Assembly: GCF_019900845.1 (NCBI RefSeq)
Contig: NZ_CP074570.1
Coordinates: 1,736,001 to 1,800,000 of the forward strand
Length of the DNA: 64,000 bases
Direction of reading: 5' to 3'
Origin: Paraneptunicella aestuarii
GTDB lineage: Bacteria; Pseudomonadota; Gammaproteobacteria; Enterobacterales; Alteromonadaceae
A program made the translations under genes and the position numbers. Numbering within the stretch: position 1 is the first letter of the stretch; each line of letters begins with the position of its first letter. Positions 52,601-62,698 of this stretch are shown piece by piece. The notes beneath the pieces were generated by a model. The model did not search any database. It saw only the letters and a list, made by a program, of their open reading frames with translations, and was not told the DNA's origin.

Positions 52601-53437
52601 ATGTCGTTCACTGGAACTGATAGCTATGTTGCCAGCAGAGAATTGCAACTTGCTGTTAATGCCGCCGTTACACTGGAAAGACCATTATTGATTAAAGGTG
52701 AACCAGGTACAGGTAAAACCATGTTGGCGCAGGAATTAGCGAAAGCATTGGATACCGACCTTTTACAGTGGCATATCAAATCGACGACCAAAGCTCAGCA
52801 AGGTTTGTACGAGTATGATGCAGTTTCTCGTTTGCGTGATTCTCAGCTTGGTGACGAGAAAGTTAAAGATATCAGCAATTACATTATCAAAGGCAAGTTA
52901 TGGGAGGCGTTTACCGCTGAAAAACGTCCTATATTGCTTATTGATGAAATCGACAAGGCTGATATCGAATTCCCCAATGATTTATTGCAGGAATTGGATC
53001 GCATGGAGTTCTACGTGTATGAAACTCGCGAGACCATTTCTGCTAAACAACGCCCGATTGTTATTATTACTTCTAACAACGAGAAAGAACTGCCCGATGC
53101 CTTCTTGCGTCGTTGTTTCTTCCACTACATTAGCTTCCCTGACGAACAGGAAATGAAGCAAATTGTGGATTTGCATTTCCCTAATCTGAAACAGGAATTA
53201 CTGAGTGAAGCCATGCAGTCTTTCTTTAATCTCAGAGACATTAACGGATTAAAGAAAAAGCCGTCTACTTCCGAATTGCTGGATTGGCTGAAGTTGCTGG
53301 TGGCGGAAGATATTCCGGTTGAAGTGTTGCGCGAAACTAATACCAAGAAAAGCATTCCACCACTTTATGGTGCGCTATTGAAGAATGAACAGGATATTCA
53401 TCTGTTCGAAAAACTGGTGTTTATGGCGCGACGTTAA
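52601..53437 (+). CDS. MoxR-family AAA+ ATPase
   Basis: 278 residues. Walker A is GEPGTGKTMLAQELA (about 33-47), Walker B is ILLIDEIDKAD (about 110-120), sensor 1 is VIITSNNEKELPDAFLRRC and the arginine finger region follows. MoxR ATPases act as chaperones with a VWA-domain partner to assemble or activate enzymes or envelope machinery. Such a partner begins at the next codon boundary (TAATG overlap). Confidence 0.9.
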   Translation: MSFTGTDSYVASRELQLAVNAAVTLERPLLIKGEPGTGKTMLAQELAKALDTDLLQWHIKSTTKAQQGLYEYDAVSRLRDSQLGDEKVKDISNYIIKGKLWEAFTAEKRPILLIDEIDKADIEFPNDLLQELDRMEFYVYETRETISAKQRPIVIITSNNEKELPDAFLRRCFFHYISFPDEQEMKQIVDLHFPNLKQELLSEAMQSFFNLRDINGLKKKPSTSELLDWLKLLVAEDIPVEVLRETNTKKSIPPLYGALLKNEQDIHLFEKLVFMARR

Positions 53438-54609
53438 TGCTCATTCCCTTTTTTATGAAAGTGCGGGAATACAAGGTTCCCGCCAGTATTCGTGAATTGT
53501 TGGATTTACTGGCAGCCATGAAGCATCAGGTTGTTTATGCCAGCCTGGAAGATTTCTATCACGTTTCTCGTTTGTGCCTGGTGAAAGACGAATCTAACTT
53601 CGACAAGTTTGATCGGGCATTCGCAGACTACTTTCAAGGTGTTCAGAGTATCGATTTGTTTTCTCATGACATTCCCGATGAATGGCTGCGTAAAGAGTTT
53701 GAGCGCTTGTTTACCGAGGAAGAGAAAAAGCAAATTCAGGCCCTGGGGGGGCTGGATAAGCTCATGGAAACCTTGAAGCAACGTTTGGAAGAACAGAAAG
53801 AACGTCATCAAGGTGGTAACAAATGGATTGGTACTGGCGGTACGTCGCCCTTTGGTGCTTATGGTTATAATCCGGAAGGGGTACGAATAGGACAGGATGG
53901 TAATCGTAATTTTTCTGCTGCCAAGGTGTGGGATGAACGTAAGTTCAAGAATTTGTCATCTGATGTAGAGCTCGGAACGCGAAATATTAAAGTCGCACTG
54001 CGCAAGTTACGGCAGTTTGCTCGTTCAGGTGCCGCAGAAGAGCTGGACTTGGACAAGACCATCGGCGCAACCGCCAGAAATGCCGGAATGTTGGATATTT
54101 GCATGGTGCCCGAGCGTCACAATGCTGTGAAGGTGCTGTTGTTTTTTGATATTGGCGGTTCAATGGACAGCCATGTGAAAGCGTGCGAAGAGCTCTTCTC
54201 AGCCTGTAATACCGAATTCAAGCATCTGGAATACTTCTATTTTCATAACTGTGTCTATGATTATGTATGGAAAGATAACGCTCGTCGCAAGCAGGACAAG
54301 ATGCCGCTTTGGGACGTGATCCACAAATATGGCAGTGACTATAAGCTGATATTTGTTGGCGATGCCACAATGGGGCCTTACGAAATCACTTACCCCGGTG
54401 GTAGCGTTGAATACTGGAACGAAGAGCCTGGTTCTGTCTGGATGCAGCGTTTACTGGACCATTTTAAAAATGCCATCTGGCTAAACCCGCAAATTCAGCA
54501 GTATTGGAGTTATTATCCCTCAATCAGCATTCTCAGTAAGTTGATGGAAGGGCGCATGTTCCCGCTCACATTGCAGGGATTGAATGAAGGGATTAAGGAG
54601 CTTTCCTAG
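53437..54609 (+). CDS. VWA-domain protein, partner of the MoxR ATPase
   Basis: 390 residues, CoxE-like. A helical N-terminal half is followed by a von Willebrand A domain (about residues 225-385). The MIDAS metal motif is FFDIGGSMDSH, i.e. D-x-G-G-S rather than the usual D-x-S-G-S, so metal coordination may be altered. There is no signal peptide. The one-base overlap with the AAA+ gene indicates tight coupling. The substrate of this chaperone pair is unknown. Confidence 0.85.
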   Translation: MLIPFFMKVREYKVPASIRELLDLLAAMKHQVVYASLEDFYHVSRLCLVKDESNFDKFDRAFADYFQGVQSIDLFSHDIPDEWLRKEFERLFTEEEKKQIQALGGLDKLMETLKQRLEEQKERHQGGNKWIGTGGTSPFGAYGYNPEGVRIGQDGNRNFSAAKVWDERKFKNLSSDVELGTRNIKVALRKLRQFARSGAAEELDLDKTIGATARNAGMLDICMVPERHNAVKVLLFFDIGGSMDSHVKACEELFSACNTEFKHLEYFYFHNCVYDYVWKDNARRKQDKMPLWDVIHKYGSDYKLIFVGDATMGPYEITYPGGSVEYWNEEPGSVWMQRLLDHFKNAIWLNPQIQQYWSYYPSISILSKLMEGRMFPLTLQGLNEGIKELS

Positions 54610-54690
54610 AGCGCTGAATTAGAGAGCTGAATTAGATTGCTGGTCAGGCTTGGTTCCGTCTTCTTTTGACATGTCGAGAGCAAAGGTTCT

Positions 54691-55737
54691 ATGGAAGAGA
54701 AAAATAAAGCAAATAAGGAAAGTCCAAATAAGGGAAGTAACAACAAAGAAGATAAGAATATCGTTACGCCTTATGCCTTTGGGGTTGCCGAGCATTTATT
54801 GGGAACTCCTCTGGCAACACCAACCCGGCGATTGATAGCCATCATCATCGATATGTCACTGGTTGGTCTACTGACTTACTTCAATGAACATATTCTATTA
54901 GGCGTACTTGCCTGGTTTTGTTTTGTTTCCAGCAAACGTCCCCGTTTTCAAAACAAAGCAACCCGGCGCAAACTTTTGCGAGGCACAGGATATTTCCTCG
55001 CTTTTGCCTTTGTGCTTGGAACCATAGAAACCATTGTGCAAAACCTCGATGCCTTTTCGTCGGATAAACTCTCTCAAATCAAACAACAAGTGCAGCAGGA
55101 ACTTGAGTCAGAAGAAAAAACTCAGCAAGCACAAACGACTGAATCAGTGGCAAAATCCGAGTCTGTGGTTGATGTAAAATCAATTGAACAGGCATTAAAA
55201 AAGCGCCTGGCAGAAAAGCAGATTAACCAGGAAGATAAGCAGACAGAGGCTGGAGCGGAGAATGCTGAGAATACGGGGAATGCTGAAAATACGGAGAGTA
55301 AGGATCTCACATTTTATCTGGACGGCGAGGGTATGAGGATCAGGCCAGTAGATACAGACGGCAACATCATTAAGACTGGTAACAGTTCTGATAATGAAAA
55401 CAAAGATGCCAAGCAACCACCAAGCCTTTTAGACTGGATACAAGGCTTATTAGCCGATCTCGGTATAAGTTTTGGTTGGGCGGCGGCCTACTATAGCTTT
55501 ACCACTGCTTGGTATCACGGACAAACACCGGGTAAAAGGCTGGTGGGTATTAAGGTCATCAAACTCGACGGTAGCGAGCTTACCTTATGGGAAGCCTTCG
55601 GACGTTACGGCGGCTACGGCGCAGGACTTGCCACCGGGTTACTGGGTTTTATCCAGATCTTCTGGGATGCCAACAGGCAAGCAATACAGGATAAGATTTC
55701 AGAGACTTTGGTGATAATAAGCCCAAAAGTGGAATGA
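54691..55737 (+). CDS. RDD-family membrane protein with long acidic insert
   Basis: 348 residues. The N-terminal RDD part (PTRRLIAIIIDMSLVGLLTY) and the C-terminal part (GWAAAYYSFTTAWYHGQTPG, KRLVGIKVIKLDGSELT) form the membrane domain. Between them is a charged coiled-coil region (about 125-215) with a short AENTGNAENTE-type duplication. The function of RDD proteins is poorly known; some are ion antiporters. It lies 81 bp after the VWA gene and probably belongs to the same operon. Confidence 0.8.
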   Translation: MEEKNKANKESPNKGSNNKEDKNIVTPYAFGVAEHLLGTPLATPTRRLIAIIIDMSLVGLLTYFNEHILLGVLAWFCFVSSKRPRFQNKATRRKLLRGTGYFLAFAFVLGTIETIVQNLDAFSSDKLSQIKQQVQQELESEEKTQQAQTTESVAKSESVVDVKSIEQALKKRLAEKQINQEDKQTEAGAENAENTGNAENTESKDLTFYLDGEGMRIRPVDTDGNIIKTGNSSDNENKDAKQPPSLLDWIQGLLADLGISFGWAAAYYSFTTAWYHGQTPGKRLVGIKVIKLDGSELTLWEAFGRYGGYGAGLATGLLGFIQIFWDANRQAIQDKISETLVIISPKVE

Positions 55738-55829
55738 GGGGACAAAATCAGATGGCGAATTCGCATATTAAATATGTTTTAATGCTTCTTATTATACTTC
55801 CCTATCTTTTGGAGTTTTGTTAAGCGCTT

Positions 55830-56948
55830 ATGGCAGACAATAATCGGCATTTGGAACATCTTGTTGTAAAGGGATTTAAATCCATAAAGGATTTGGAACT
55901 AGATATGAAGCCAATCAACATACTTATTGGTGCAAATGGTTCCGGTAAATCAAACTTCATTTCCTTGTTTTCGTTTCTGCGCAATTTATCTGAAGGGAAG
56001 CTGCAAACCTATGTGGAAAAGCGTGGTTTTGCCAACAGTTTCTTCCATTTTGGCGCGAAAACGACACAGTTAATTACGATAGATATTGATGTTGGGTACA
56101 ATGGTTATCATGTTGAGTTTGAGCATGGCGCGAGTAACGATTCATTGGTATTTACAAATGAATACTGCACGATTAAGAGCTCAAATAGACACTTTAAAAT
56201 CAAAGGTAATAAAGGTGAAAGCGGCTTGCTACCGGGAAGTGAGGCCGATAGCAGTTATGTCAGAAAATATACAAGGGAATATATGGAGCAATGCCGTGTC
56301 TATCATTTTCATGACACCTCTGACAGTGCTGCGTTCAAGAATGCGGTAAGCGTCGATGCTTCGGATTATTTGTATTCTAATGCTGGAAACCTGGCTGCTT
56401 TCCTTTTAAGGCTTAAAAATTCGGATGACGATGAGTTTACAAAGAGTTATTTGGACATCGTCTCAGCGATTAGAACAGTAGCACCTTACTTTCATGATTT
56501 TTATCTTGAGCCTCGAGGTACTGAGGGGCAGGAAAAATTACTATTAAAATGGTTACATCGAGAACATGACGAACCATTTTCAGCGTTGCAACTATCTGAT
56601 GGAACAGCTCGTTTTATCTGTATGGCGACACTTTTTCTACAGCCTGCATCGTTGCGTCCTCGGTCAATTATTTTGGATGAACCTGAATTAGGTTTACATC
56701 CAGCAGCCTTGGAAGTGCTTGCAGATTTAGTTAAATCTGTATCGTCTAGCAGTCAAGTGATCTGTTCAACTCAATCTGTGACATTTGCGAATCAATTCGA
56801 GGCCAAAGATTTCATTGTTGTGGATCAGGAACAAGGAGTATCCAAGTTTAAACGGGTGGATGAAGAGGCATTGAAGGACTGGCTGGAAGATTATGCGATG
56901 GGTGATATTTGGAATAAGAATCTGGTTGGAGGAAGACCTGAATGGTGA
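55830..56948 (+). CDS. AAA ATPase, RecF/OLD-like, partner of DUF4276
   Basis: 372 residues. Walker A GANGSGKSNFISLF is near residue 34, following the typical VVKGFKSIKDLELDMKPIN start. The ABC-type signature is replaced by LQLSDGTARFICMATL, Walker B is SIILDEPELGLHP (about 280-292) and a switch His/Gln is in VICSTQSVTF. This is the SMC-like AAA15/COG4637 architecture. It overlaps the next gene by 7 bp. Such ATPases often pair with TOPRIM-like proteins in phage-defence loci. The ATP-binding residues are intact. Confidence 0.85.
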   Translation: MADNNRHLEHLVVKGFKSIKDLELDMKPINILIGANGSGKSNFISLFSFLRNLSEGKLQTYVEKRGFANSFFHFGAKTTQLITIDIDVGYNGYHVEFEHGASNDSLVFTNEYCTIKSSNRHFKIKGNKGESGLLPGSEADSSYVRKYTREYMEQCRVYHFHDTSDSAAFKNAVSVDASDYLYSNAGNLAAFLLRLKNSDDDEFTKSYLDIVSAIRTVAPYFHDFYLEPRGTEGQEKLLLKWLHREHDEPFSALQLSDGTARFICMATLFLQPASLRPRSIILDEPELGLHPAALEVLADLVKSVSSSSQVICSTQSVTFANQFEAKDFIVVDQEQGVSKFKRVDEEALKDWLEDYAMGDIWNKNLVGGRPEW

Positions 56949-57538
56949 GGGTAGGGATATCTGTAGAAGGAGTAACGGAAGAACGATTTGTAACGTCAGT
57001 GTTATCACCTTATTTGGCTCAAAAAGAGGTTTTTATTACGGCCATTAATATGGGCGGAGATGTGAAGCTGGATCGTATTGCAAGCGAAGTTAGAAGACTT
57101 GCCAATAGTTTTGACTTTGTTACCACGCTTTATGATTTTTATGGATTTAAGAAAGTTTCTGCATCCGAAACCAAAGCCTCTTTAGAAGCGAAGATCCTTG
57201 AGAGAGTTCCTGATGGCGTAAAGTCAAAGTTAATCCCATATGTACAAATGTATGAATTTGAAGGATTGCTGTTTAGTTCACCTGAAGCAATGCAGAGTGT
57301 ACTGCAAGAACCGGGTGTGAGGGGATGGGCTGAATCAGTATTGCAAGATTTTGATTATGATCCTGAGAAAATAAATAATTCAAGAGAGACTGCCCCCTCC
57401 AAGCGGCTCATCAGTAATACTAAATACCGTAAAACAACCCATGGGCCAGATATTGCCAAACAAACAAGCATTGACGTTATACGTCATAAGTGCGCTGGAT
57501 TTAATGAATGGGTGGGTAAATTGGAAGTATTGAGCTAA
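56942..57538 (+). CDS. DUF4276 protein, TOPRIM-like
   Basis: 198 residues. The DUF4276 pattern is present: VGISVEGVTEERFVTSVLSP at the start, TLYDFYGFK in the middle and QMYEFEGLLFSSPEAM plus NSRETAPSKRL near residue 100-160. The spaced E...D-x-D/E layout suggests a TOPRIM-like nuclease, by analogy to RloB-type proteins. Translation is coupled to the AAA ATPase by a 7-bp overlap. A terminator follows. Confidence 0.8.
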   Translation: MVRVGISVEGVTEERFVTSVLSPYLAQKEVFITAINMGGDVKLDRIASEVRRLANSFDFVTTLYDFYGFKKVSASETKASLEAKILERVPDGVKSKLIPYVQMYEFEGLLFSSPEAMQSVLQEPGVRGWAESVLQDFDYDPEKINNSRETAPSKRLISNTKYRKTTHGPDIAKQTSIDVIRHKCAGFNEWVGKLEVLS

Positions 57539-57542
57539 TACT

Positions 57543-57567
57543 AAAAAGAGCCTTTCGGCTCTTTTTT
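57543..57567. terminator. Bidirectional rho-independent terminator
   Basis: Stem AAAAAGAGCC/GGCTCTTTTT with a 5-nt loop between the convergent DUF4276 and ychF genes. It has both A and T runs, so it can stop transcription from either side. Confidence 0.85.
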
Positions 57568-57628
57568 AAATTTGTCTTCGATAAATCTTCAGATAGCTAT
57601 ATGTTAAATCTAAAGCGTTAAATCTAAA

Positions 57629-58720
57629 CTAAACGTTAAATCTAAAGTGGATAACGTCGCCGTCTTTGACTAAATAGTCTTTACCTTGCAGGTTCCATTT
57701 GCCAGCGTCTTTCGCACCTTGTTCGCCTTTACAGGCGATATAGTCGTTGTATCCGATGACTTCTGCGCGGATAAAGCCTTTTTCAAAGTCGGTGTGGATT
57801 TTACCGGCTGCCTGAGGGGCGGTTGAGCCGTCAGGGAAGGTCCAGGCGCGAACTTCTTTTACTCCAGCTGTGAAGTAGGTTTTCAGGTTAAGTAGGTCGT
57901 AACCTGCGCGAATAACGCGGTTTAAGCCTGGTTCTTCCAAGCCCATGTCAGCCATGAACTCGTCACGCTCTGCGTCATCCAGCTCGGCAATTTCGGATTC
58001 AATGGCGGCGCAAACGGCTACGACAACGGCCTTTTCTTCTTCCGCAATGGCGCGTACCTGATCCAGATAAGGGTTATTCTCAAAACCGTCTTCATTGACG
58101 TTGGCAATGTACATGGTCGGTTTTAAGGTCAGGAAGTTCATGTAAGCAATAGCGGCGGCTTCTTCTTTATCCAGCTCAACTGCTCGTAATGCTTTACCTT
58201 CGTTCAGGTAAGGAAGTAGTTTTTCCAGAACCGCTAATTCAAATTTGGCATCTTTATCGCCACCTTTGGCGCGTTTGCCAACACGGATAATGGCTTTTTC
58301 CGTGGTTTCCAAATCAGCAAGAGACAACTCAGTGTTAATAACGTCGATGTCATCTTTGGGATTCACTTTACCGGCAACGTGGACAATGTTGTCGTTTTCA
58401 AAACAACGAACAACGTGGCCAATGGCTTCGGTTTCACGGATGTTTGCCAGGAATTTATTACCCAAGCCTTCGCCTTTGGATGCGCCTGCCACCAAGCCCG
58501 CGATATCAACGAATTCCATTGTTGTTGGAATGACACGTTGAGGATTAACGATGGCAGACAATGCGTCCAGACGAGGGTCAGGAACAGGTACTACGCCCGT
58601 ATTGGGTTCGATAGTACAAAATGGAAAGTTGGCTGCTTCGATACCTGCTTTGGTCAACGCATTAAATAGTGTGGATTTGCCTACGTTGGGTAGCCCCACA
58701 ATTCCGCATTTGAATCCCAT
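57629..58720 (-). CDS. ychF: Ribosome-associated ATPase YchF (OLA1 family)
   Basis: 363 residues, the standard size. The G1 motif [18 protein letters not shown] is at about 8-25, [19 protein letters not shown] at about 72-90 and NVNED at about 201-205, where the changed N-x-x-E explains ATP preference. A C-terminal TGS domain is visible ([16 protein letters not shown]). It binds ribosomes and takes part in stress responses. It lies 31 bp after pth. Confidence 0.96.
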   Translation of the reverse strand: MGFKCGIVGLPNVGKSTLFNALTKAGIEAANFPFCTIEPNTGVVPVPDPRLDALSAIVNPQRVIPTTMEFVDIAGLVAGASKGEGLGNKFLANIRETEAIGHVVRCFENDNIVHVAGKVNPKDDIDVINTELSLADLETTEKAIIRVGKRAKGGDKDAKFELAVLEKLLPYLNEGKALRAVELDKEEAAAIAYMNFLTLKPTMYIANVNEDGFENNPYLDQVRAIAEEEKAVVVAVCAAIESEIAELDDAERDEFMADMGLEEPGLNRVIRAGYDLLNLKTYFTAGVKEVRAWTFPDGSTAPQAAGKIHTDFEKGFIRAEVIGYNDYIACKGEQGAKDAGKWNLQGKDYLVKDGDVIHFRFNV

Positions 58721-58751
58721 TTATTTGTTCCTGTTGGTTTTGGCTTGAGGT

Positions 58752-59336
58752 CTATTCGGCTTTAAAGCTGTGTAGACGATTCATTGCCGATTTTAAGTCT
58801 TGTTTCAATAACACTTCGGTACAACGTAACGCTTCGTCAATAGCTGCGTCGATTTTTTCTTGCTCTGCACTGGTTGCTTTGCCCAATACATGTCCGGTGA
58901 CTTTGTTACGGTCTCCCGGATGACCGATGCCTATGCGTAGGCGATGAAAGTCTTTAGCATTTCCCATGCTGGCGACGATGTCGCGAATACCATTTTGAGT
59001 GGAGCTGCCGCCAGTTTTGAATTTGGCAATTCCGGGTGGTAAGTCGAGCTCGTCGAATGCGACTAATATCTGCTCAGGGGAAATACGATAGAATTTTGCG
59101 AGTGCTCCTACTGATTGACCGCTTTTGTTCATGTAAGTCGTGGGGATCAATAGGCGTACTTCTTGTCCGGCAATGATGCCGCGTCCCGTAAAGCCCTGAA
59201 ATTTGCCTTCCAGTTTTAGGGGAATGTTGTGCCTGTCTGCCAGCCTTTCGACAAACCAGCTTCCGGCGTTGTGTCTGGTATGCTGATATTCGGGGCCTGG
59301 ATTACCCAGGCCCACGATAAGTTGGATATCAGCCAA
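58752..59336 (-). CDS. pth: Peptidyl-tRNA hydrolase
   Basis: 194 residues. Catalytic His is in [20 protein letters not shown], Asn in [12 protein letters not shown] and Asp in FDELDLPPG. The C-terminal part has [12 protein letters not shown] and [13 protein letters not shown], as in the E. coli enzyme. It recycles tRNA from aborted peptides. It lies 5 bp after rplY. Confidence 0.96.
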   Translation of the reverse strand: MADIQLIVGLGNPGPEYQHTRHNAGSWFVERLADRHNIPLKLEGKFQGFTGRGIIAGQEVRLLIPTTYMNKSGQSVGALAKFYRISPEQILVAFDELDLPPGIAKFKTGGSSTQNGIRDIVASMGNAKDFHRLRIGIGHPGDRNKVTGHVLGKATSAEQEKIDAAIDEALRCTEVLLKQDLKSAMNRLHSFKAE

Positions 59337-59341
59337 GCTGA

Positions 59342-59962
59342 TTATTCCGCAGCTTCATCAGCAGCGTCGTCACTACCGCCTTTAGCGCCTTTAATGGTCA
59401 CAACCGCTTGGTCGTGGTCTGCGCCTTTAGCCAGCTCAACCAAAGTAACGCCTGAAGGCAATTTCAGATCAGACATATGGATAGTTTGATCTTTTTCTAC
59501 GTCAGCCAAATCAACTTCGATGAATTCTGGCAAGTCCGCAGGCAAGCAAGAAACTTCAACATCATTCAAATGGTGCTCAGCGTGACCGCCTTGCATTTTC
59601 ACGCCTTTACAAGTGTCTTCGTTAATGAAGTGCAAAGGAACGTGAGTAGTAATTGCGTGAGAAGCATCTACACGTAGGAAGTCCATGTGTAATACTTTTG
59701 GCTTGTATGGGTGACGTTGCATGTCTTTTATCAAGGCTTCAACTTTTTCACCGCCAATATTCAAGGTCAAAACGTGAGAATAGAAAGCTTCAAATTCTTG
59801 AGCTTGAATAACTTTGTTGTGATCCAAAGTAAGTGATACCGCTTCTTTATCAGCGCCGTAAAGAACCGCAGGAACTTTTTCTGCATGACGTAGGCGGCGG
59901 CTCGCACCTTTCCCTATATCAGTACGGATTTCTGCGTCCAAAGTAAAAATTGCATTTGACAT
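59342..59962 (-). CDS. rplY: 50S ribosomal protein L25, long (CTC) form
   Basis: 206 residues: an N-terminal 5S-rRNA-binding L25 domain (about 1-95, with [20 protein letters not shown]) and the C-terminal CTC domain (about 100-190), followed by an acidic Ala/Asp tail. I start at the ATG at 59962, six bases after GGAG, rather than at the in-frame TTG that includes that site. E. coli has only the short form; the long form is common elsewhere. Confidence 0.95.
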   Translation of the reverse strand: MSNAIFTLDAEIRTDIGKGASRRLRHAEKVPAVLYGADKEAVSLTLDHNKVIQAQEFEAFYSHVLTLNIGGEKVEALIKDMQRHPYKPKVLHMDFLRVDASHAITTHVPLHFINEDTCKGVKMQGGHAEHHLNDVEVSCLPADLPEFIEVDLADVEKDQTIHMSDLKLPSGVTLVELAKGADHDQAVVTIKGAKGGSDDAADEAAE

Positions 59963-60186
59963 TATTTTCTCCAAATTTAATTGAGATAGCCTTTGCGACC
60001 AAGGCTATCGCGAGCCCTGTTTCTGATGGTTTGACGACATTTTCAATGTATTGATCAAATATCAGGCAAACATGAAATAGGGCAGTCCCTCTCAAAAAGG
60101 GCGGCGCATTCTACCACTTGAGAATAGTCCAGACAAGCTATGGAGCAGATAATTTCAGCCTTTTACAAGAACGCAAGATGGTTCTG

Positions 60187-60648
60187 TTACAGGCGATCGT
60201 CTTTGGGAGGTGTACGTCCGATAAGTTGAATATCGATAATTTCGATGGGCGTGCCGTGCATGGCAATAGTACGTACCATAGGCTTTAGCATGGCGCGTAT
60301 TTCAACTCTTAGGCCGCTACGCTTAAATTCTTCGTCCAGATTAAGCGGATAATAGTGCTTGCCGTCATCTGAATAGAAAGCAAAAAAACCGCCTTCCAAG
60401 CCTTTATAAACAATCTCCCCAGTAGCATGAAGCTCAACAGAAGGGGGTGTTTCTGGTTTAGTGCCAGGTTTGATAGTGGACTCTTTCGTATTTGCCGTGC
60501 CTGGCTCTGATGATAGCTGAGTTTGCGAGCATCCGGTAGCGTTAAGCAAAAACAGCGCAGTTAAAAAGAGCAAGGGTGCAGTGGCACCTTTGCTCTTGAT
60601 GAGTATGTTGCGGTTAAACAATGTTCCGGTTTCCGGATTAGTGTTCAA
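60187..60648 (-). CDS. Predicted lipoprotein (153 aa)
   Basis: A hydrophobic stretch ([17 protein letters not shown]) ends in a possible lipobox (ATGC). It is preceded by a longer-than-usual basic N-terminus, so the real start may lie further in. After a Thr/Pro/Glu-rich linker there is a small beta-rich domain ([20 protein letters not shown] and [18 protein letters not shown]). It overlaps the prs end by 11 bp and so is probably co-transcribed. Function is unknown. Confidence 0.6.
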   Translation of the reverse strand: MNTNPETGTLFNRNILIKSKGATAPLLFLTALFLLNATGCSQTQLSSEPGTANTKESTIKPGTKPETPPSVELHATGEIVYKGLEGGFFAFYSDDGKHYYPLNLDEEFKRSGLRVEIRAMLKPMVRTIAMHGTPIEIIDIQLIGRTPPKDDRL

Positions 60649-61585
60649 ACATAGCTGAGATTGACTCTTCGTTGCTTAAGCGACGAATAGCTTCGGCCAG
60701 CATTTTTGACAAACTTAATTGCTTAACTTTGGTGACTTGTTGCATCTCTGCTGAAAGAGGGATGCTGTCAGTTACGATAATTTCATCAATGCAGGATTCC
60801 AGGATATTCTTTGGTGCATTGCCGGAGAATACCGGGTGTGTCGCGTAAGCCAATACGCTCTTCGCGCCGTTGGCTTTTAAGGCTTCCGCCGCTTTACCCA
60901 AGGTACCACCTGTATCAATCATGTCATCAACGATGATACAGTCGCGGCCATCAACGTCACCGATAATGTGCATTACCTGGGCTACATTAGCCTTTGGACG
61001 ACGTTTATCGATAATGGCAAGGTCTGTGTCGTTCAACAACTTGGCAACCGCTCTTGCCCTTACTACACCACCAATATCAGGGGATACAACAACCGGATTT
61101 TTCAGTTTACGTTTGATCATGTCTTCCAGCAAAATCGGGCTACCAAAAGCGTTATCTACTGGTACGTCAAAGAAACCTTGAATCTGTTCGGCGTGCAGGT
61201 CGACTGTCATGACACGGTCAACACCCACATTGGAAAGGAAATCGGCAACAACTTTAGCGGTAATGGGAACACGAGCAGAGCGAACTCGGCGATCCTGACG
61301 GGCATACCCGAAATAGGGGATAACGGCCGTGATTCTGCCAGATGATGCTCGACGAAGTGCGTCAATCATTACAATAAGCTCCATGAGGTTATCATTGGTT
61401 GGAGCACATGTTGACTGGATGATGAAAACATCGGAACCTCGGACGTTTTCATGGATCTCAACGCTTATCTCACCATCACTAAAACGACCAACGCTGGCGT
61501 GGCCTAATTTGGTGTATAAACGATCGGCGACTTTCTGAGCTAGTTCGGGTACTGCGTTTCCGGCAAATAGCTTCATATCCGGCAC
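60638..61585 (-). CDS. prs: Ribose-phosphate pyrophosphokinase
   Basis: 315 residues, the standard length. [20 protein letters not shown] is near residue 35, the flexible ATP loop is [15 protein letters not shown] (about 97-111) and the PRPP-binding motif is [11 protein letters not shown] (about 218-228). It makes PRPP for nucleotide, His and Trp synthesis. It sits between ispE and the small lipoprotein gene in the conserved cluster. Confidence 0.97.
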   Translation of the reverse strand: MPDMKLFAGNAVPELAQKVADRLYTKLGHASVGRFSDGEISVEIHENVRGSDVFIIQSTCAPTNDNLMELIVMIDALRRASSGRITAVIPYFGYARQDRRVRSARVPITAKVVADFLSNVGVDRVMTVDLHAEQIQGFFDVPVDNAFGSPILLEDMIKRKLKNPVVVSPDIGGVVRARAVAKLLNDTDLAIIDKRRPKANVAQVMHIIGDVDGRDCIIVDDMIDTGGTLGKAAEALKANGAKSVLAYATHPVFSGNAPKNILESCIDEIIVTDSIPLSAEMQQVTKVKQLSLSKMLAEAIRRLSNEESISAMFEH

Positions 61586-61840
61586 TGTGTAAATCCTCGG
61601 AGTATGCTTTAGGAAACGGCTAGCGAGCTTTTTTAGGGGCGGGCGATTGTCAAAGCCTTACGGTTTGAAATCTGAGTGTCCCCGATTCGCTAACTAACTG
61701 TACCTAAATAAAGTTAACGTTCGGGGTTGTATGTTTTTGACTAAACTCATAGTAGTTGGCCAATTTTCACGCTTTAAACGTGACATACCCCAATGATTTG
61801 ATTCTAAGTGAAATTATCGTTTAAATTTCCTGTCCCGTCG

Positions 61841-62698
61841 CTACTTTTTTAATAATTCTTGTAATTTTAAATGGACTGGCGAGATATTTACTCCGTTGGC
61901 AATAAAATATTGGCTATTGGCTGGCAGGAATTCTGCGGCTTTTCTAGCTTCTGCTTCATTGTTAAAACGGGAAAATAAACACGCCCCTGTACCTGTCATA
62001 CGGGACGGCGCGTATTCTAACAATCTGTGTAATGTTTTTGCAATATCAGGATACAGAATACAAACCAAGGCTTCGCAGTCATTTTGGGTTTGGGAAAAAA
62101 TATACTCTTCCTTGGTAATCTCAGGTGTGGCGCGGGGAAGGTCGGGATGATTAAAAACCAAACCCGTTGATACCTGTACACCAGGGTTAACAACCAAATA
62201 ACAATTTTTTTCTAATTCAATGGGTTGTAGCTGTTCACCAACACCTTCAGCAAAAGCACTATAACCCTTAACAAAAACAGGGACATCAGCTCCCAGTTGC
62301 AAGCCTAATTCCTGTAACTCGGAATTATCTAATCCCAACTGCCAGTAATAGTTCAGAGCAATTAATGTGGTGGCTGCATCGGATGATCCACCTCCAAGCC
62401 CGCCACCTGTTGGCAGGACTTTGTGCAAGGTGATAGCGCAACCTTTTTTGCAGCCCGTGTGTTGCTGTAACAGTTTTGCCGCTTTATAGATTATGTTGTC
62501 CTGCAATGGTACTTCATTGTAGTTACTGGTGATGTCGATATTGCCATCATCTGTTGGCTGGAAAGTCAGTGTATCGCCATAATCCAGGATCTGAAAAATG
62601 CTTTGCAGGTCGTGATAACCATCATCACGACGTCTATTAATATGTAGAAAGAGATTAAGCTTGGCGGGAGCAGGCCAAGTGGTTAACTGAGGATCCAT
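61841..62698 (-). CDS. ispE: 4-diphosphocytidyl-2-C-methyl-D-erythritol kinase
   Basis: 285 residues of the GHMP kinase fold. WPAPAKLNLFLHINRRRDDG is at the start (Lys of the substrate site), the ATP-binding loop is LPTGGGLGGGSSDAATTL (about 91-108), and SRMTGTGACLFSRF is near residue 240. It catalyses the fourth step of the MEP isoprenoid pathway. It overlaps lolB by 16 bp. No tRNA gene was seen between ispE and prs. Confidence 0.96.
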   Translation of the reverse strand: MDPQLTTWPAPAKLNLFLHINRRRDDGYHDLQSIFQILDYGDTLTFQPTDDGNIDITSNYNEVPLQDNIIYKAAKLLQQHTGCKKGCAITLHKVLPTGGGLGGGSSDAATTLIALNYYWQLGLDNSELQELGLQLGADVPVFVKGYSAFAEGVGEQLQPIELEKNCYLVVNPGVQVSTGLVFNHPDLPRATPEITKEEYIFSQTQNDCEALVCILYPDIAKTLHRLLEYAPSRMTGTGACLFSRFNNEAEARKAAEFLPANSQYFIANGVNISPVHLKLQELLKK

